NCBI RefSeq assembly: GCF_030413175.1
Contig: NZ_CP129212.1
Span: 868,001 to 932,000 of the forward strand
DNA from: Bradyrhizobium roseum
GTDB lineage: Bacteria > Pseudomonadota > Alphaproteobacteria > Rhizobiales > Xanthobacteraceae
Direction of reading: 5' to 3'
Length of the DNA: 64,000 bases
The position numbers and the translations under genes are program-made. Under the pieces are notes generated by a model. The model was not told where the DNA came from. It made no database searches and worked only from the letters and a program-made list of their open reading frames with translations. Shown here piece after piece: positions 40,658 to 50,007 of this stretch; within the stretch, counting starts at the first letter, position 1, and the number at the start of each line of letters is the position of its first letter.

Positions 40658-41551
40658 ATGGACCGGATCGAAGCGATGCAGGCGTTTGTGACCGTGGCCG
40701 ACCTGCGGGGTTTTGCACCCGCAGCGCGTCGGCTTGACCTGTCGCCCTCGGGCGTCACACGGCTGATTGCGGCGCTGGAGGACCGTCTTGGCGCTCGGCT
40801 GCTGCAACGAACCACACGACAGGTGACCCTGACCGATGCCGGTTCGCGTTACCTGGAGCGGGCGCGGCGGATCCTGGCGGATATTGCGGAGGCGGAGAAC
40901 GCCATCGAGGGCGAGCGCACGAGGCCGGAGGGACAACTTGTCATTTCGGCGCCGGTCGGGTTCGGCCGGCTGCATGTCAGCGGCATCGTGACCGCCTATC
41001 TGAAGAGCTACCCCGACGTCAGCGTCGACCTCCGTTTGTCCGATCGCATGATCAACCTCGTGGAGGATGGCGTCGACCTCGCGGTCCGGATCGGCCATCT
41101 GCCGGACTCGACGCTGGTGGCGCGCCAGGTCGGCGAGATGCGGCGGATCGTGGTGGCCTCGTCAGGCTACCTCATGGCGCACGGCGAGCCGAAGCGGCCG
41201 CAGGAGATTCCCGCGCATGACACCATCCAGTTCGGAGCGATGTCGGCGGCGCTCGACTGGCGCTTTGTCGAGGACAACGGCGAGATTCGCGTCGCCAGCA
41301 CGCCGCGCCTCGCCACCAACAGCTCGGACGCCGCGATTCAATATGCGAAAGCGGGCGGCGGGCTGACGCGGGTGCTGGCCTATCAGGCCGCCGAATCGCT
41401 ACGGGCGGGGCAGCTCAAGATCGTACTGACGGAGTTCGAGCCGCCGGCGCTGCCGATCCACATCGTCTATCCGACGTCGCGACTGTTGTCGGCGAAAGTT
41501 CGCACCTTCATCGACCTGGTGACGGAGACCGCCGACTGGCATTTCGGCTAG
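40658..41551 (+). CDS. LysR family transcriptional regulator
   Basis: A 297-residue LysR protein. The N-terminal winged helix is clear (MDRIEAMQAFVTVADLRGFA, LSPSGVTRLIAALEDRLGAR), followed by the LysR substrate-binding fold (GQLVISAPVGFGRLHVSGIV, DLAVRIGHLPDSTLVAR). It most likely controls the divergent PNPOx-like gene. No Shine-Dalgarno is visible upstream of the ATG, and a TTGACA lies 30 bases away, so the mRNA could be leaderless. The 3' end overlaps the convergent thioesterase gene by four bases. Confidence 0.93.
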   Translation: MDRIEAMQAFVTVADLRGFAPAARRLDLSPSGVTRLIAALEDRLGARLLQRTTRQVTLTDAGSRYLERARRILADIAEAENAIEGERTRPEGQLVISAPVGFGRLHVSGIVTAYLKSYPDVSVDLRLSDRMINLVEDGVDLAVRIGHLPDSTLVARQVGEMRRIVVASSGYLMAHGEPKRPQEIPAHDTIQFGAMSAALDWRFVEDNGEIRVASTPRLATNSSDAAIQYAKAGGGLTRVLAYQAAESLRAGQLKIVLTEFEPPALPIHIVYPTSRLLSAKVRTFIDLVTETADWHFG

Positions 41552-41970
41552 GACACCGGCGCCTTCTTCGGCACGACCCGAAACGTTGCGTTCGCGCGCG
41601 CGATCACGACGCCGTCGGCCTTGATCAGGCTCTGCACGAAACAGATCGTCTTGCCGGTCTTGACCACGTCGCTCTCGATCGCGAGCCATTGCCCGACCTC
41701 GGCGGTGCCGACGAAATCGACCGCCAGCGAGATCGTCACCAGCGACGACACCCCTCCCATGACGTGGGCGCAGGAGTGACCCATGGCGTTGTCGGCGAGT
41801 GCTGCGATCAGCCCGCCGTGAATGAGACCGCGACCATTGGTGTGCGGTTTTGCAAGCCGCAGTCCGATGATCAAGGCCTTGTCGGTCCGCTTCGAGTACA
41901 GCGGCTCCCAGGGATCGGTGAGTGGACTGCGGCGGGTGTGGCGCTCGAAGCCTTCGGGGATGTCGGTCAT
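41548..41970 (-). CDS. PaaI-type hotdog-fold thioesterase
   Basis: About 140 residues of hotdog fold. The motif NGRGLIHGGLIAALADNAMG is the PaaI/HGG active-site helix, followed by LVTISLAVDFVGTAEVGQW. It should hydrolyse small or aromatic acyl-CoAs. Earlier in-frame ATGs at 42003 and 42012 are possible; the one at 41970 gives the usual family start. It precedes nothing on its strand, but lies next to the hydroxybenzoate region. Confidence 0.82.
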   Translation of the reverse strand: MTDIPEGFERHTRRSPLTDPWEPLYSKRTDKALIIGLRLAKPHTNGRGLIHGGLIAALADNAMGHSCAHVMGGVSSLVTISLAVDFVGTAEVGQWLAIESDVVKTGKTICFVQSLIKADGVVIARANATFRVVPKKAPVS

Positions 41971-42082
41971 ATGCGGCTCGCGTGCAATGATGTTTGTCGT
42001 CATTGAACGCAACGCGGCGCAGAAGTCACCACCTACAAAGTTTTAAACGGGATTACGGAGCGTGTTTAAAGTCCACCACCGT

Positions 42083-42186
42083 GTCGTCACCCGCGCAGGC
42101 GGGTGACCCAGTATTTCAGAGGCGCTTGGTACAGAACCGAGAAGCCGCAGCGTACTGGATGCCCCGCCTTCGCGGGGCATGACGAC
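42083..42186. repeat. dispersed inverted repeat (GTCACCCGC family), copy 1
   Basis: Begins GTCGTCACCCGCGCAGGCGGGTGACCCAGTATT and ends GCCCCGCCTTCGCGGGGCATGACGAC. The same architecture recurs at 47052-47170. This is a frequent intergenic element in Bradyrhizobium. Confidence 0.75.
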
Positions 42187-42210
42187 GATAATTTGGCGCC
42201 ACGGACTTAT

Positions 42211-43440
<1,230 letters not shown>

Positions 43441-43453
43441 TTATATGATATAA
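43441..43453. promoter_or_regulatory. palindrome TTATAT-G-ATATAA upstream of pobA
   Basis: A perfect 13-base palindrome 61 bases upstream of the pobA start. On the minus strand TATAAT (43445-43440) overlaps it and could be the pobA -10 box, so a protein bound here would block pobA transcription. Confidence 0.55.
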
Positions 43454-43532
43454 CAGTCTTGGCAAAGCATGCCGGCACAAAAACCGCGAAGCGCCTACGC
43501 TGCACTGCAAAAGGTGCGGCCGGATGTCCGCC

Positions 43533-43564
43533 TTGAAAAAGCGGACAAGCTAGATAACATGTTA
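43533..43564 (+). promoter_or_regulatory. candidate promoter and palindrome upstream of the TRAP operon
   Basis: TTGAAA at 43533-43538 and TAACAT at 43555-43560 are 16 bases apart and would serve as -35/-10. The perfect palindrome TAACATGTTA (43555-43564) overlaps the -10 box and is a possible operator. GGGGAGAG follows as ribosome site for dctP. Confidence 0.5.
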
Positions 43565-43615
43565 AATAACGGGGCCGCGCAACAATGGCCTGTCATTCGA
43601 GGGGAGAGAAAGTCC

Positions 43616-44632
43616 ATGAGGAAAGCGTTATTGGCGCTGTTGCTTGCCGCCGGTGTAACGCCTGCGCTGGCGCAGGAAAAAACCTTTGAGCTGAAACTAT
43701 CGCACTGGGTGCCCGCCTCGCACCCGCTGCAGAAGGCTCTGGAAGAGTGGGGCGCTGCGGTCGAAAAGGAATCCGGCGGCACGATCAAGTCAAAAGTGTT
43801 TCCGGCGCAGCAACTCGGCAAGGCGTTCGACCATTACGACATGGCGCGGGACGGCATTGCCGACGTCACCTATGTCAACCCCGGCTACCAGCCCGGTCGG
43901 TTCCCGATCATCGGCGCCGGCGAATTGCCGTTCCTGATGTCGGATGCCAAGGGCGGCTCGATGGCGCTCGACGCCTGGTACCGCAAATATGCCGAGAAGG
44001 AGATGAAGGACGTCAAATTCTGCCTCGCCTTCATCCACTCGCCGTCCTCGTTCCATTCGCGCAGCAAGAAGATCACCGTGCCCGAGGACATCAAGGGCAT
44101 GAAGATCCGTCCGGCCCACGCCACGATGGCCAATTTCGTCACCCAGCTCGGTGGCACCAATGTGCAGTCGTCGGCGCCGGAAGTGCGCGACATCATCGAG
44201 CGCGGCGTGGCCGACGCCGTCACCTTCCCGTGGGGTTCGGTGGTGCTGTTCGGCATCGACAAGGTGACGAAGTATCACATGGACGCGCCGCTCTATGTCA
44301 CGACCTTCGCCTTCGTGATGAACAAGGACAAATACAACCAGATGTCCGACAAGCAGAAGAAGGCGATCGACAACAATTGCAGCACGGAAGCCGCCGGGCG
44401 TGTCGGCGAGCCTTGGGGCAAGTTCGAGGATTCCGGCATCGAGAAGATCAAGGCGATGTCCGACCACGAGGTCTACAAGATCACCCCCGAGCAGACCGCG
44501 GCGTGGAAGAAAGCCTCGGAACCGCTGGTCAAGACCTGGGGCGAGGGCGTCAAGAAGAACGGCGGCGATCCGGACGCGGCGCTCTCCGAGCTCAAGGCCT
44601 CGTTGACCAAGTACAACGCGCTCGCGCAGTAA
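43616..44632 (+). CDS. TRAP transporter solute-binding protein, DctP family
   Basis: A 338-residue periplasmic protein. The signal peptide ends ALA-Q near residue 20; KTFELKLSHWVPASHPLQKA begins the DctP fold, and the ligand-binding strand IKGMKIRPAHATMANFVTQL holds the conserved Arg that binds the substrate carboxylate. It feeds the DctQM permease encoded downstream. Neighbouring aromatic catabolism genes suggest a hydroxycinnamate or hydroxybenzoate as ligand. The frame is open from 43469, but ATG at 43616 has GGGGAGAGAAAG upstream and begins the signal peptide. Confidence 0.93.
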   Translation: MRKALLALLLAAGVTPALAQEKTFELKLSHWVPASHPLQKALEEWGAAVEKESGGTIKSKVFPAQQLGKAFDHYDMARDGIADVTYVNPGYQPGRFPIIGAGELPFLMSDAKGGSMALDAWYRKYAEKEMKDVKFCLAFIHSPSSFHSRSKKITVPEDIKGMKIRPAHATMANFVTQLGGTNVQSSAPEVRDIIERGVADAVTFPWGSVVLFGIDKVTKYHMDAPLYVTTFAFVMNKDKYNQMSDKQKKAIDNNCSTEAAGRVGEPWGKFEDSGIEKIKAMSDHEVYKITPEQTAAWKKASEPLVKTWGEGVKKNGGDPDAALSELKASLTKYNALAQ

Positions 44633-44646
44633 CAATCAGCTGCGTG

Positions 44647-44678
44647 TAGCGGCGGCAGGAACGCTCCTGCCGCCGCTA
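44647..44678 (+). promoter_or_regulatory. strong intra-operon hairpin between dctP and dctQ
   Basis: TAGCGGCGGCAGGA and TCCTGCCGCCGCTA form a perfect 14-bp stem around the loop ACGC, 15 bases after the dctP stop and 33 bases before dctQ. No U-run follows, so it is more likely an RNA-stability or attenuation element that raises binding protein over permease levels. Confidence 0.8.
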
Positions 44679-44710
44679 TCCCCAAACATTGCCAGCCGTT
44701 CGGAGCGGAC

Positions 44711-45220
44711 ATGAATCGCGCGTGGATGGATCGTTTCATCGACACCATCGAATGGATCGCCGCCGGCTTCGTCGGCATCGTGGCGCTCAACATCTTCATC
44801 GGCGTGCTGTTGCGCAACACGCTGAACTACTCGATCCCGGATTCCTTCGACATCGGGCGCATGCTGCTCGGCATCCTGATCTTCTGGGGCATCGCCGCCA
44901 CCAGCTATCGCGGCGGCCACATCACGGTCGACCTGATCTGGGCCAATGTCGGCCCGAAATACCAGCGCATGATCGACGTGTTCGCGACGCTGGTGCTGCT
45001 GTTCGTGGTGTTGGTGCAGACATGGACGCTGTTCGACAAGGTGCACGGCACGTACAACGACAACGTCCTGACCTTTGACATGCGCATGCCGACATGGCCG
45101 TTCTTCGCCATTGCCTGGGCCGGCGACGCCGCCGCCGTACTGCTGATTGCAATTCGCACTTACCGGCTGATCTTCCATCCGGAAGATATCCATGATGCCA
45201 AAGTGAAGACGGTGGAGTAG
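44711..45220 (+). CDS. TRAP transporter small permease, DctQ family
   Basis: A 169-residue inner-membrane protein with four helices (about 13-35, 50-66, 88-105 and 130-150). The conserved RGGHITVDLIWANV segment after helix 2 is the DctQ signature. It partners the DctM subunit encoded six bases downstream and the DctP protein upstream. Confidence 0.92.
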   Translation: MNRAWMDRFIDTIEWIAAGFVGIVALNIFIGVLLRNTLNYSIPDSFDIGRMLLGILIFWGIAATSYRGGHITVDLIWANVGPKYQRMIDVFATLVLLFVVLVQTWTLFDKVHGTYNDNVLTFDMRMPTWPFFAIAWAGDAAAVLLIAIRTYRLIFHPEDIHDAKVKTVE

Positions 45221-45225
45221 GTCGC

Positions 45226-46542
45226 GTGGGTACAGACGCCGTCGCAGTTCTCGGATTTGTCGCACTGTTTGTGCTGATGCTGCTGCGCGTGCCCGTGGGC
45301 ATGGCGATGGGGCTCGTCGGCGTCTGCGGCTTCGGCTACCTCGTCGGCTTCACGCCGGCGCTCAAGATGGTCGGTCAGACCTCGATGCGCACGGTCACCG
45401 ACTATACCTTCGGCGTGATCCCGATGTTCCTGTTGATGGGGGCGTTCGTTACCAATTCCGGCATGAGCCGCGAACTGTTCCGCGCGGCCAACGGTTTTGT
45501 CGGCCATTTGCGCGGCGGGCTCGGCATTGCAACGGTCGGAGCCTGTGGCGGCTTTGCCGCTATCTGCGGGTCGTCGGTCGCGACTGCCGCGACGTTTTCC
45601 GCGGTGGCCTATCCGGAAATGCGGCGCTATGGCTATCCGCAATCCTTCGCCACTGGCGTCATAGCGGCCGGCGGCACACTGGGCGCCATGCTGCCGCCGT
45701 CGACCGTTCTCGCGGTCTACGGCATCATCACCGAGCAGGACATCGGCAAGCTGTTCATCGCCGGCATCGTCCCCGGCCTGCTCGCCATCGCCATGTACAT
45801 GCTCACGATCACGCTGATCGGATGGTTCCGGCCGGACTTCCTGCCGAAGGGGCCGCATACCGAATGGCGCGAGCGTTTTGCCGGCCTGAAAAACATCTGG
45901 GCGCCGGTACTGCTGTTCGTCTTCGTCATCGGTGGGCTTTACGGCCTGCCATACCTGCCGCGCTTCACGCCGACGGAAGCCGGCGGCGTCGGCGCCACCG
46001 GCGCGTTCCTGATCGGCTTGCTCACCGGGCGGCTGGACAAGGAAAAAATCCTGGCCTCGCTGCTGCAGGCGACCCGCACGGCCGCCGCCGTCTTCACCGT
46101 GCTGATCGGCGCGCTGATCTTCGGTTACTTCCTGACGGTGACGCAGACCCCGCAGAAGGTCACGGAGCTTCTTACCGGCCTCGGCCTCGGCCCGTACGGC
46201 ATCCTGGCGCTGATTATGGTGATGTATCTGGTGCTGGGCTGCCTGATGGATGCGATGGCCATGATCATCCTGACGGTGCCGATCATCTTTCCCGTGATCA
46301 TCCATCTCGGCTTCGACCCGATCTGGTTCGGCGTCATCATCGTGATGACGGTGGAGCTTGGCCTCATCTCGCCGCCGATCGGCATGAACGTCTTTGTCAT
46401 CAAGAGCGTCGTCAAGGACGTATCGTTCTCCACGATCTTCCGCGGGGTGATGCCCTTTGTGGTGACAGACCTGATCCGGCTGGTAATCCTGATTGCATTT
46501 CCGATGCTCGCGTTGTGGCTGCCGCAACGCATGGCGGGATAG
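45226..46542 (+). CDS. TRAP transporter large permease, DctM family
   Basis: A 438-residue, roughly twelve-helix inner-membrane protein that forms the ion-coupled transport channel. Family landmarks are VPMGMAMG-like RVPVGMAMGLVG, FGVIPMFLLMGAFV, GGTLGAMLPPSTVLAVYGI and GLISPPIGMNVFVIKS. It begins with GTG at 45226, six bases after the dctQ stop. The DUF3237 gene follows after eight bases, so all four genes are one operon. Confidence 0.94.
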   Translation: MGTDAVAVLGFVALFVLMLLRVPVGMAMGLVGVCGFGYLVGFTPALKMVGQTSMRTVTDYTFGVIPMFLLMGAFVTNSGMSRELFRAANGFVGHLRGGLGIATVGACGGFAAICGSSVATAATFSAVAYPEMRRYGYPQSFATGVIAAGGTLGAMLPPSTVLAVYGIITEQDIGKLFIAGIVPGLLAIAMYMLTITLIGWFRPDFLPKGPHTEWRERFAGLKNIWAPVLLFVFVIGGLYGLPYLPRFTPTEAGGVGATGAFLIGLLTGRLDKEKILASLLQATRTAAAVFTVLIGALIFGYFLTVTQTPQKVTELLTGLGLGPYGILALIMVMYLVLGCLMDAMAMIILTVPIIFPVIIHLGFDPIWFGVIIVMTVELGLISPPIGMNVFVIKSVVKDVSFSTIFRGVMPFVVTDLIRLVILIAFPMLALWLPQRMAG

Positions 46543-46550
46543 GGCAGAAC

Positions 46551-47012
46551 ATGATCCCTCAGCTTTCGACGAAATACGTCTTCACCATCACCGCGCGGAT
46601 CGGCGAGGTGACTTCGGCCGGCGAGATCGGCACCGGCGTGCGCCGGATCATTCCGATCCTGGGCGGCGAAGTGAAGGGCGAGGGCATCAACGGCAAGGTC
46701 TGTCCATTTGGCGCGGATTTTCAGATCATCCGCCCCAACGAACTGATCGAGCTCGAAGCCAAATACGCCTTCGAGACCGACGACGGCGCGGTGGTTTATG
46801 TCGAGAACAGGGGCCTGCGCTTCGGCCCGCTGGACCTGCTGCAAAAACTCAAGCGCGGCGAGCCGGTCGACCCCAAACTGATCTACTTCCGCACCGTGCC
46901 CCGGTTCGAGACCGGCGCGGAAAAATACCGCTGGCTGATGGAAAACCTCTTCATCGGCTCCGCCGCCCGCCACGCCGACCGCGTCGTGATCGACGTGCAT
47001 CAGGTGTTGTGA
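46551..47012 (+). CDS. DUF3237 family protein
   Basis: A 153-residue beta-barrel-type protein. LSTKYVFTITARIGEVTSAG, RRIIPILGGEVKGEGINGK and RTVPRFETGAEKYRWLMENL are characteristic of DUF3237, a family often found beside aromatic-acid degradation genes; its activity is not established. It directly follows dctM in the same operon. The long open frame upstream of 46551 is antisense-like noise. Confidence 0.85.
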   Translation: MIPQLSTKYVFTITARIGEVTSAGEIGTGVRRIIPILGGEVKGEGINGKVCPFGADFQIIRPNELIELEAKYAFETDDGAVVYVENRGLRFGPLDLLQKLKRGEPVDPKLIYFRTVPRFETGAEKYRWLMENLFIGSAARHADRVVIDVHQVL

Positions 47013-47051
47013 CGCCATTTCCTGCCGCGGACCGCGACGTCGCACCGCGTC

Positions 47052-47170
47052 GTCGTCACCCGTCTTGTGCCCAATTGCGCGCTGGGGCGGCTGACCCAAT
47101 ATCCCAGAGGCGGCAGTGATTGAACCGATTACGCCGCGGCGTACCGGACCCGCCTGCGCGGCGATGACAA
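47052..47170. repeat. dispersed inverted repeat (GTCACCCGC family), copy 2
   Basis: Begins GTCGTCACCCGTCTTGTGCC, contains GACCCAATATCCCAGAGGCGG and ends GCGCGGCGATGACAA. It is the same family as 42083-42186, more diverged. It separates the TRAP operon from the next operon. Confidence 0.65.
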
Positions 47171-47222
47171 CCGCGTATGAACCTCGTGCCCGTCCAGGCC
47201 GCAGCAGGGGCGCAACCCCACC

Positions 47223-47252
47223 TTGACTTGCTTGCACCCAGATCGTTATAAA
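47223..47252 (+). promoter_or_regulatory. sigma-70-type promoter of the CoA-pathway operon
   Basis: TTGACT (47223-47228), 18 bases, then TATAAA (47247-47252) form a good -35/-10 pair. The start point would be near 47260, about 20 bases before the crotonase ATG at 47278. Confidence 0.7.
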
Positions 47253-47259
47253 TCATAAC
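47245..47259. promoter_or_regulatory. inverted repeat GTTAT-AAATC-ATAAC over the -10 box
   Basis: GTTAT and ATAAC are exact inverted copies around AAATC and cover the TATAAA box, the position of a repressor site. The MarR regulator encoded at 58974 is the likely binder. Confidence 0.55.
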
Positions 47260-47277
47260 TATTCTGGACAGGAAACA

Positions 47278-48087
47278 ATGTCGCCCATGGGAAACGCCAC
47301 CTCCGCCGCCGCGGGTTCATCCGACCTGCTCATGATCGAGCAGAAGGGCGCGGTGCTGACCGTGGGCCTCAACCGTCCAGCCAAGCGCAATGCGCTGAAC
47401 GACGGCATCATCCTCGCGATCCAGGATTGCTTTTCCAATCTGCCGGACGACGTCGGCGCGGTGGTCATCCACGGTGTCGGCGATCATTTTTCCTCCGGCC
47501 TCGATCTCTCCGAACTGACCGAGCAGGACGCCACCGAGGGCCTGCGGCACTCGCAGATGTGGCACCGGGTGTTCGACCGCATTCAATATAGCCGGGTGCC
47601 TGTCATTGCAGCGCTCAGGGGGGCCGTGATCGGCGGCGGGCTTGAGCTCGCCTGCGCGGCGCACATCCGTGTCGCCGAGCCCTCGGCCTATTTCGCCCTG
47701 CCCGAGGGCCAGCGCGGCATCTTCGTCGGCGGCGGCGGATCGGTGCGGCTGCCGCGCCTGATCGGCGTGGCGCGGATGGTCGACATGATGCTGACCGGGC
47801 GGGTCTATTCGGCGACCGAGGGGGCGGCCTACGGCTTCTCGCAGTACCTCACGGAAGCCGGCAATGCGCTGCCCAAGGCGCTGGAACTGGCGGAAAGGGT
47901 AGCTGCGAACGCGCCGTTGACCAATTTCGCGGTGCTGCAGGCATTGCCGATGATCGCAGAAGCCAATCCGCAAGCCGGCCTGCTGATGGAATCGCTGATG
48001 GCGACGGTGGCGCAGAGCGACAAGGAAGCCAAGCGCCGCATTCGCGCCTTTCTCGACCACAAGACCGCAAAGGTGAAGCCGACCTGA
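47278..48087 (+). CDS. crotonase-family enoyl-CoA hydratase (hydroxycinnamoyl-CoA)
   Basis: A 269-residue crotonase. Both acid/base glutamates are present: GGGLELACAAHIRV and ALPEGQRGIF; the oxyanion loop is HFSSGLDLSEL. The C-terminal third (LTNFAVLQALPMIAEANPQA) differs from common hydratases. Placed one base before the feruloyl-CoA synthase gene, it probably hydrates feruloyl- or p-coumaroyl-CoA; whether it also cleaves to the aldehyde, as Fcs/Ech systems do, cannot be told. AGGAAAC precedes the ATG. Confidence 0.85.
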   Translation: MSPMGNATSAAAGSSDLLMIEQKGAVLTVGLNRPAKRNALNDGIILAIQDCFSNLPDDVGAVVIHGVGDHFSSGLDLSELTEQDATEGLRHSQMWHRVFDRIQYSRVPVIAALRGAVIGGGLELACAAHIRVAEPSAYFALPEGQRGIFVGGGGSVRLPRLIGVARMVDMMLTGRVYSATEGAAYGFSQYLTEAGNALPKALELAERVAANAPLTNFAVLQALPMIAEANPQAGLLMESLMATVAQSDKEAKRRIRAFLDHKTAKVKPT

Positions 48088-48088
48088 C

Positions 48089-49969
48089 ATGAGCGCCACG
48101 CCGTTCGCCTCATCCGACAAAGCTGCGCGCGACAATCATCCGCTGCGCCCGATTTCGTTCGGCACGCCCGCGGTGCATGTCGAACGCCGCGGCGACGGCA
48201 CCGTCTATCTGCGTCCGAAAGCGCAACTGCTCGACTATCCGGTGCGCATCACCGACCGCCTGCATCACTGGGCCGCGACAGCGCCCGACCGTGTCTTCAT
48301 GGCCGAGCGCAACGCCGCGCAGGGCTGGCGGCAGATCACCTATGCCGAACTGCTGGTGTCATCGCGGCACATCGCGTCCGCGCTGCTGGCGCGCGGCCTT
48401 TCCGCCGAAAAGCCGGTCGTCATTCTCTCCGGCAATTCGATCGACCATGCGCTCGTCGCGTTCGGCGCGCTCTATGCCGGCATTCCCTTTTGCCCGGTAT
48501 CGCCGGCCTATTCGCTGGTGTCGCGCGATTACGGCAAGCTCAGCTACCTGATGAAGCTGCTGACGCCGGGCCTGGTCTTTGTCGATGACGCCGGCAAGTT
48601 CGCTGATCCACTGGCAGCCAACGTATCCCCAGGAGTCGAGATCGCCGCGTCGTTCGGCGCGATGCCGGGACGTGAGGTCACGACGCTCGCCGATCTGATG
48701 GCGACGCCATTGCATCCGAGCCTCGACGCCATCCATGCGGCCATCGGCCCCGACACGATCGCAAAGTTCCTGTGCACCTCCGGCTCGACCGGCAGCCCCA
48801 AGGCGGTCATCAACACCCAGCGCATGATCTGCGCCAACCAGGTGATGCTGCGCGAGACGCTCGCGTTCCTGAAGGACGAGCCGCCCGTCATCGTCGACTG
48901 GCTGCCGTGGAATCACACGTTCGGCGGCAACCACAATATCGGGCTGACGCTGTTCAATGGCGGCTCGATGTATCTCGACGAGGGCAAGCCGATGCCCGGT
49001 GGCATCGAGGAAACCGTACGCAATCTCCAGGAGATTTCGCCCACCGTCTATTTCAACGTGCCCAAGGGCTATGAATCGCTGCTGCCCTATCTGCGCGACG
49101 ACTCAGCCTTGCGCAGAAAGTTCTTCGCGCGCCTCCACGCGATGTTCTTCTCGGGTGCTGCGCTGTCGGCCTTCGTCTGGAACAGTCTTGACGAGCTTTC
49201 GGTGCGGGAGACCGGCTACCGGGTGCCGATGCTGACCGGTCTCGGCGCCACCGAGACCTCGCCGTTCTTCATGTCGGTCAATCCGTTCACCAGCCGGTCG
49301 GGCCATGTCGGCCTGCCGGTCGCGGGCAACGACGCCAAGCTGGTGCCCAACAACGGCAAGCTCGAGGTTCGCGCCAAAGGGCCGAACGTGATGCCGGGCT
49401 ACTGGCGTCAGCCTGACATGACCGCGAAGGCGTTTGACGAAGAAGGCTTCTACAAGTTCGGCGATGCGCTGAAGCCGGCCGATCCCGACAATTTCGATGC
49501 CGGCTTCGATTTCGACGGCCGCATCGGCGAGGATTTCAAGCTTGCCAGCGGCACTTGGGTCAGCGTCGGCCCGCTGCGCGCGCGCTTCGTTGCGGCCTGC
49601 GCGCCCTTGGTACGCGACGTCGTCATCGCCGGCATCAACCGCGACGAGATATCGGCGCTGGTCGTGCTCGACCTCGATGGCTGCCGGCTGATCAATCCGA
49701 CGCTGCCATCCGGCGATATCGCCGCGGCGGCTTCCGACCCGCTGATCCGGGACGCTTTTCGCGAACGCTTCCAGAAGCTGATGGAAAACGCCACGGGCTC
49801 GTCGACCCGGATCGTGCGCGCGGTGCTGCTCGATACGCCGCTGTCGATCGATCGCGGCGAGGTCACCGACAAGGGTTCGATCAACCAGCGCGCGGTTCTG
49901 GACAACCGCAGCGCGCTGATCGAGGAGATCTATTCACCCGTGCCACTCGCGCATGTGATTACGCCGTAG
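48089..49969 (+). CDS. feruloyl-CoA / p-coumaroyl-CoA synthase
   Basis: A 626-residue adenylate-forming enzyme. TVYLRPKAQLLDYPVRITDR at the N-terminus and FLCTSGSTGSPKAVINTQRM (residues 227-246) are typical of feruloyl-CoA synthases; WLPWNHTFGGNHN, GLGATETSP and YKFGDALKP follow, and DKGSINQ near the C-terminus holds the late lysine. It activates hydroxycinnamates with ATP and CoA. It starts one base after the crotonase stop, so the two are coupled, and is followed by the SDR and thioesterase of the same pathway. Confidence 0.92.
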   Translation: MSATPFASSDKAARDNHPLRPISFGTPAVHVERRGDGTVYLRPKAQLLDYPVRITDRLHHWAATAPDRVFMAERNAAQGWRQITYAELLVSSRHIASALLARGLSAEKPVVILSGNSIDHALVAFGALYAGIPFCPVSPAYSLVSRDYGKLSYLMKLLTPGLVFVDDAGKFADPLAANVSPGVEIAASFGAMPGREVTTLADLMATPLHPSLDAIHAAIGPDTIAKFLCTSGSTGSPKAVINTQRMICANQVMLRETLAFLKDEPPVIVDWLPWNHTFGGNHNIGLTLFNGGSMYLDEGKPMPGGIEETVRNLQEISPTVYFNVPKGYESLLPYLRDDSALRRKFFARLHAMFFSGAALSAFVWNSLDELSVRETGYRVPMLTGLGATETSPFFMSVNPFTSRSGHVGLPVAGNDAKLVPNNGKLEVRAKGPNVMPGYWRQPDMTAKAFDEEGFYKFGDALKPADPDNFDAGFDFDGRIGEDFKLASGTWVSVGPLRARFVAACAPLVRDVVIAGINRDEISALVVLDLDGCRLINPTLPSGDIAAAASDPLIRDAFRERFQKLMENATGSSTRIVRAVLLDTPLSIDRGEVTDKGSINQRAVLDNRSALIEEIYSPVPLAHVITP

Positions 49970-50007
49970 CCGAATAATTTATAACCAAGCCTGTCAGGGA
50001 GAACGCC

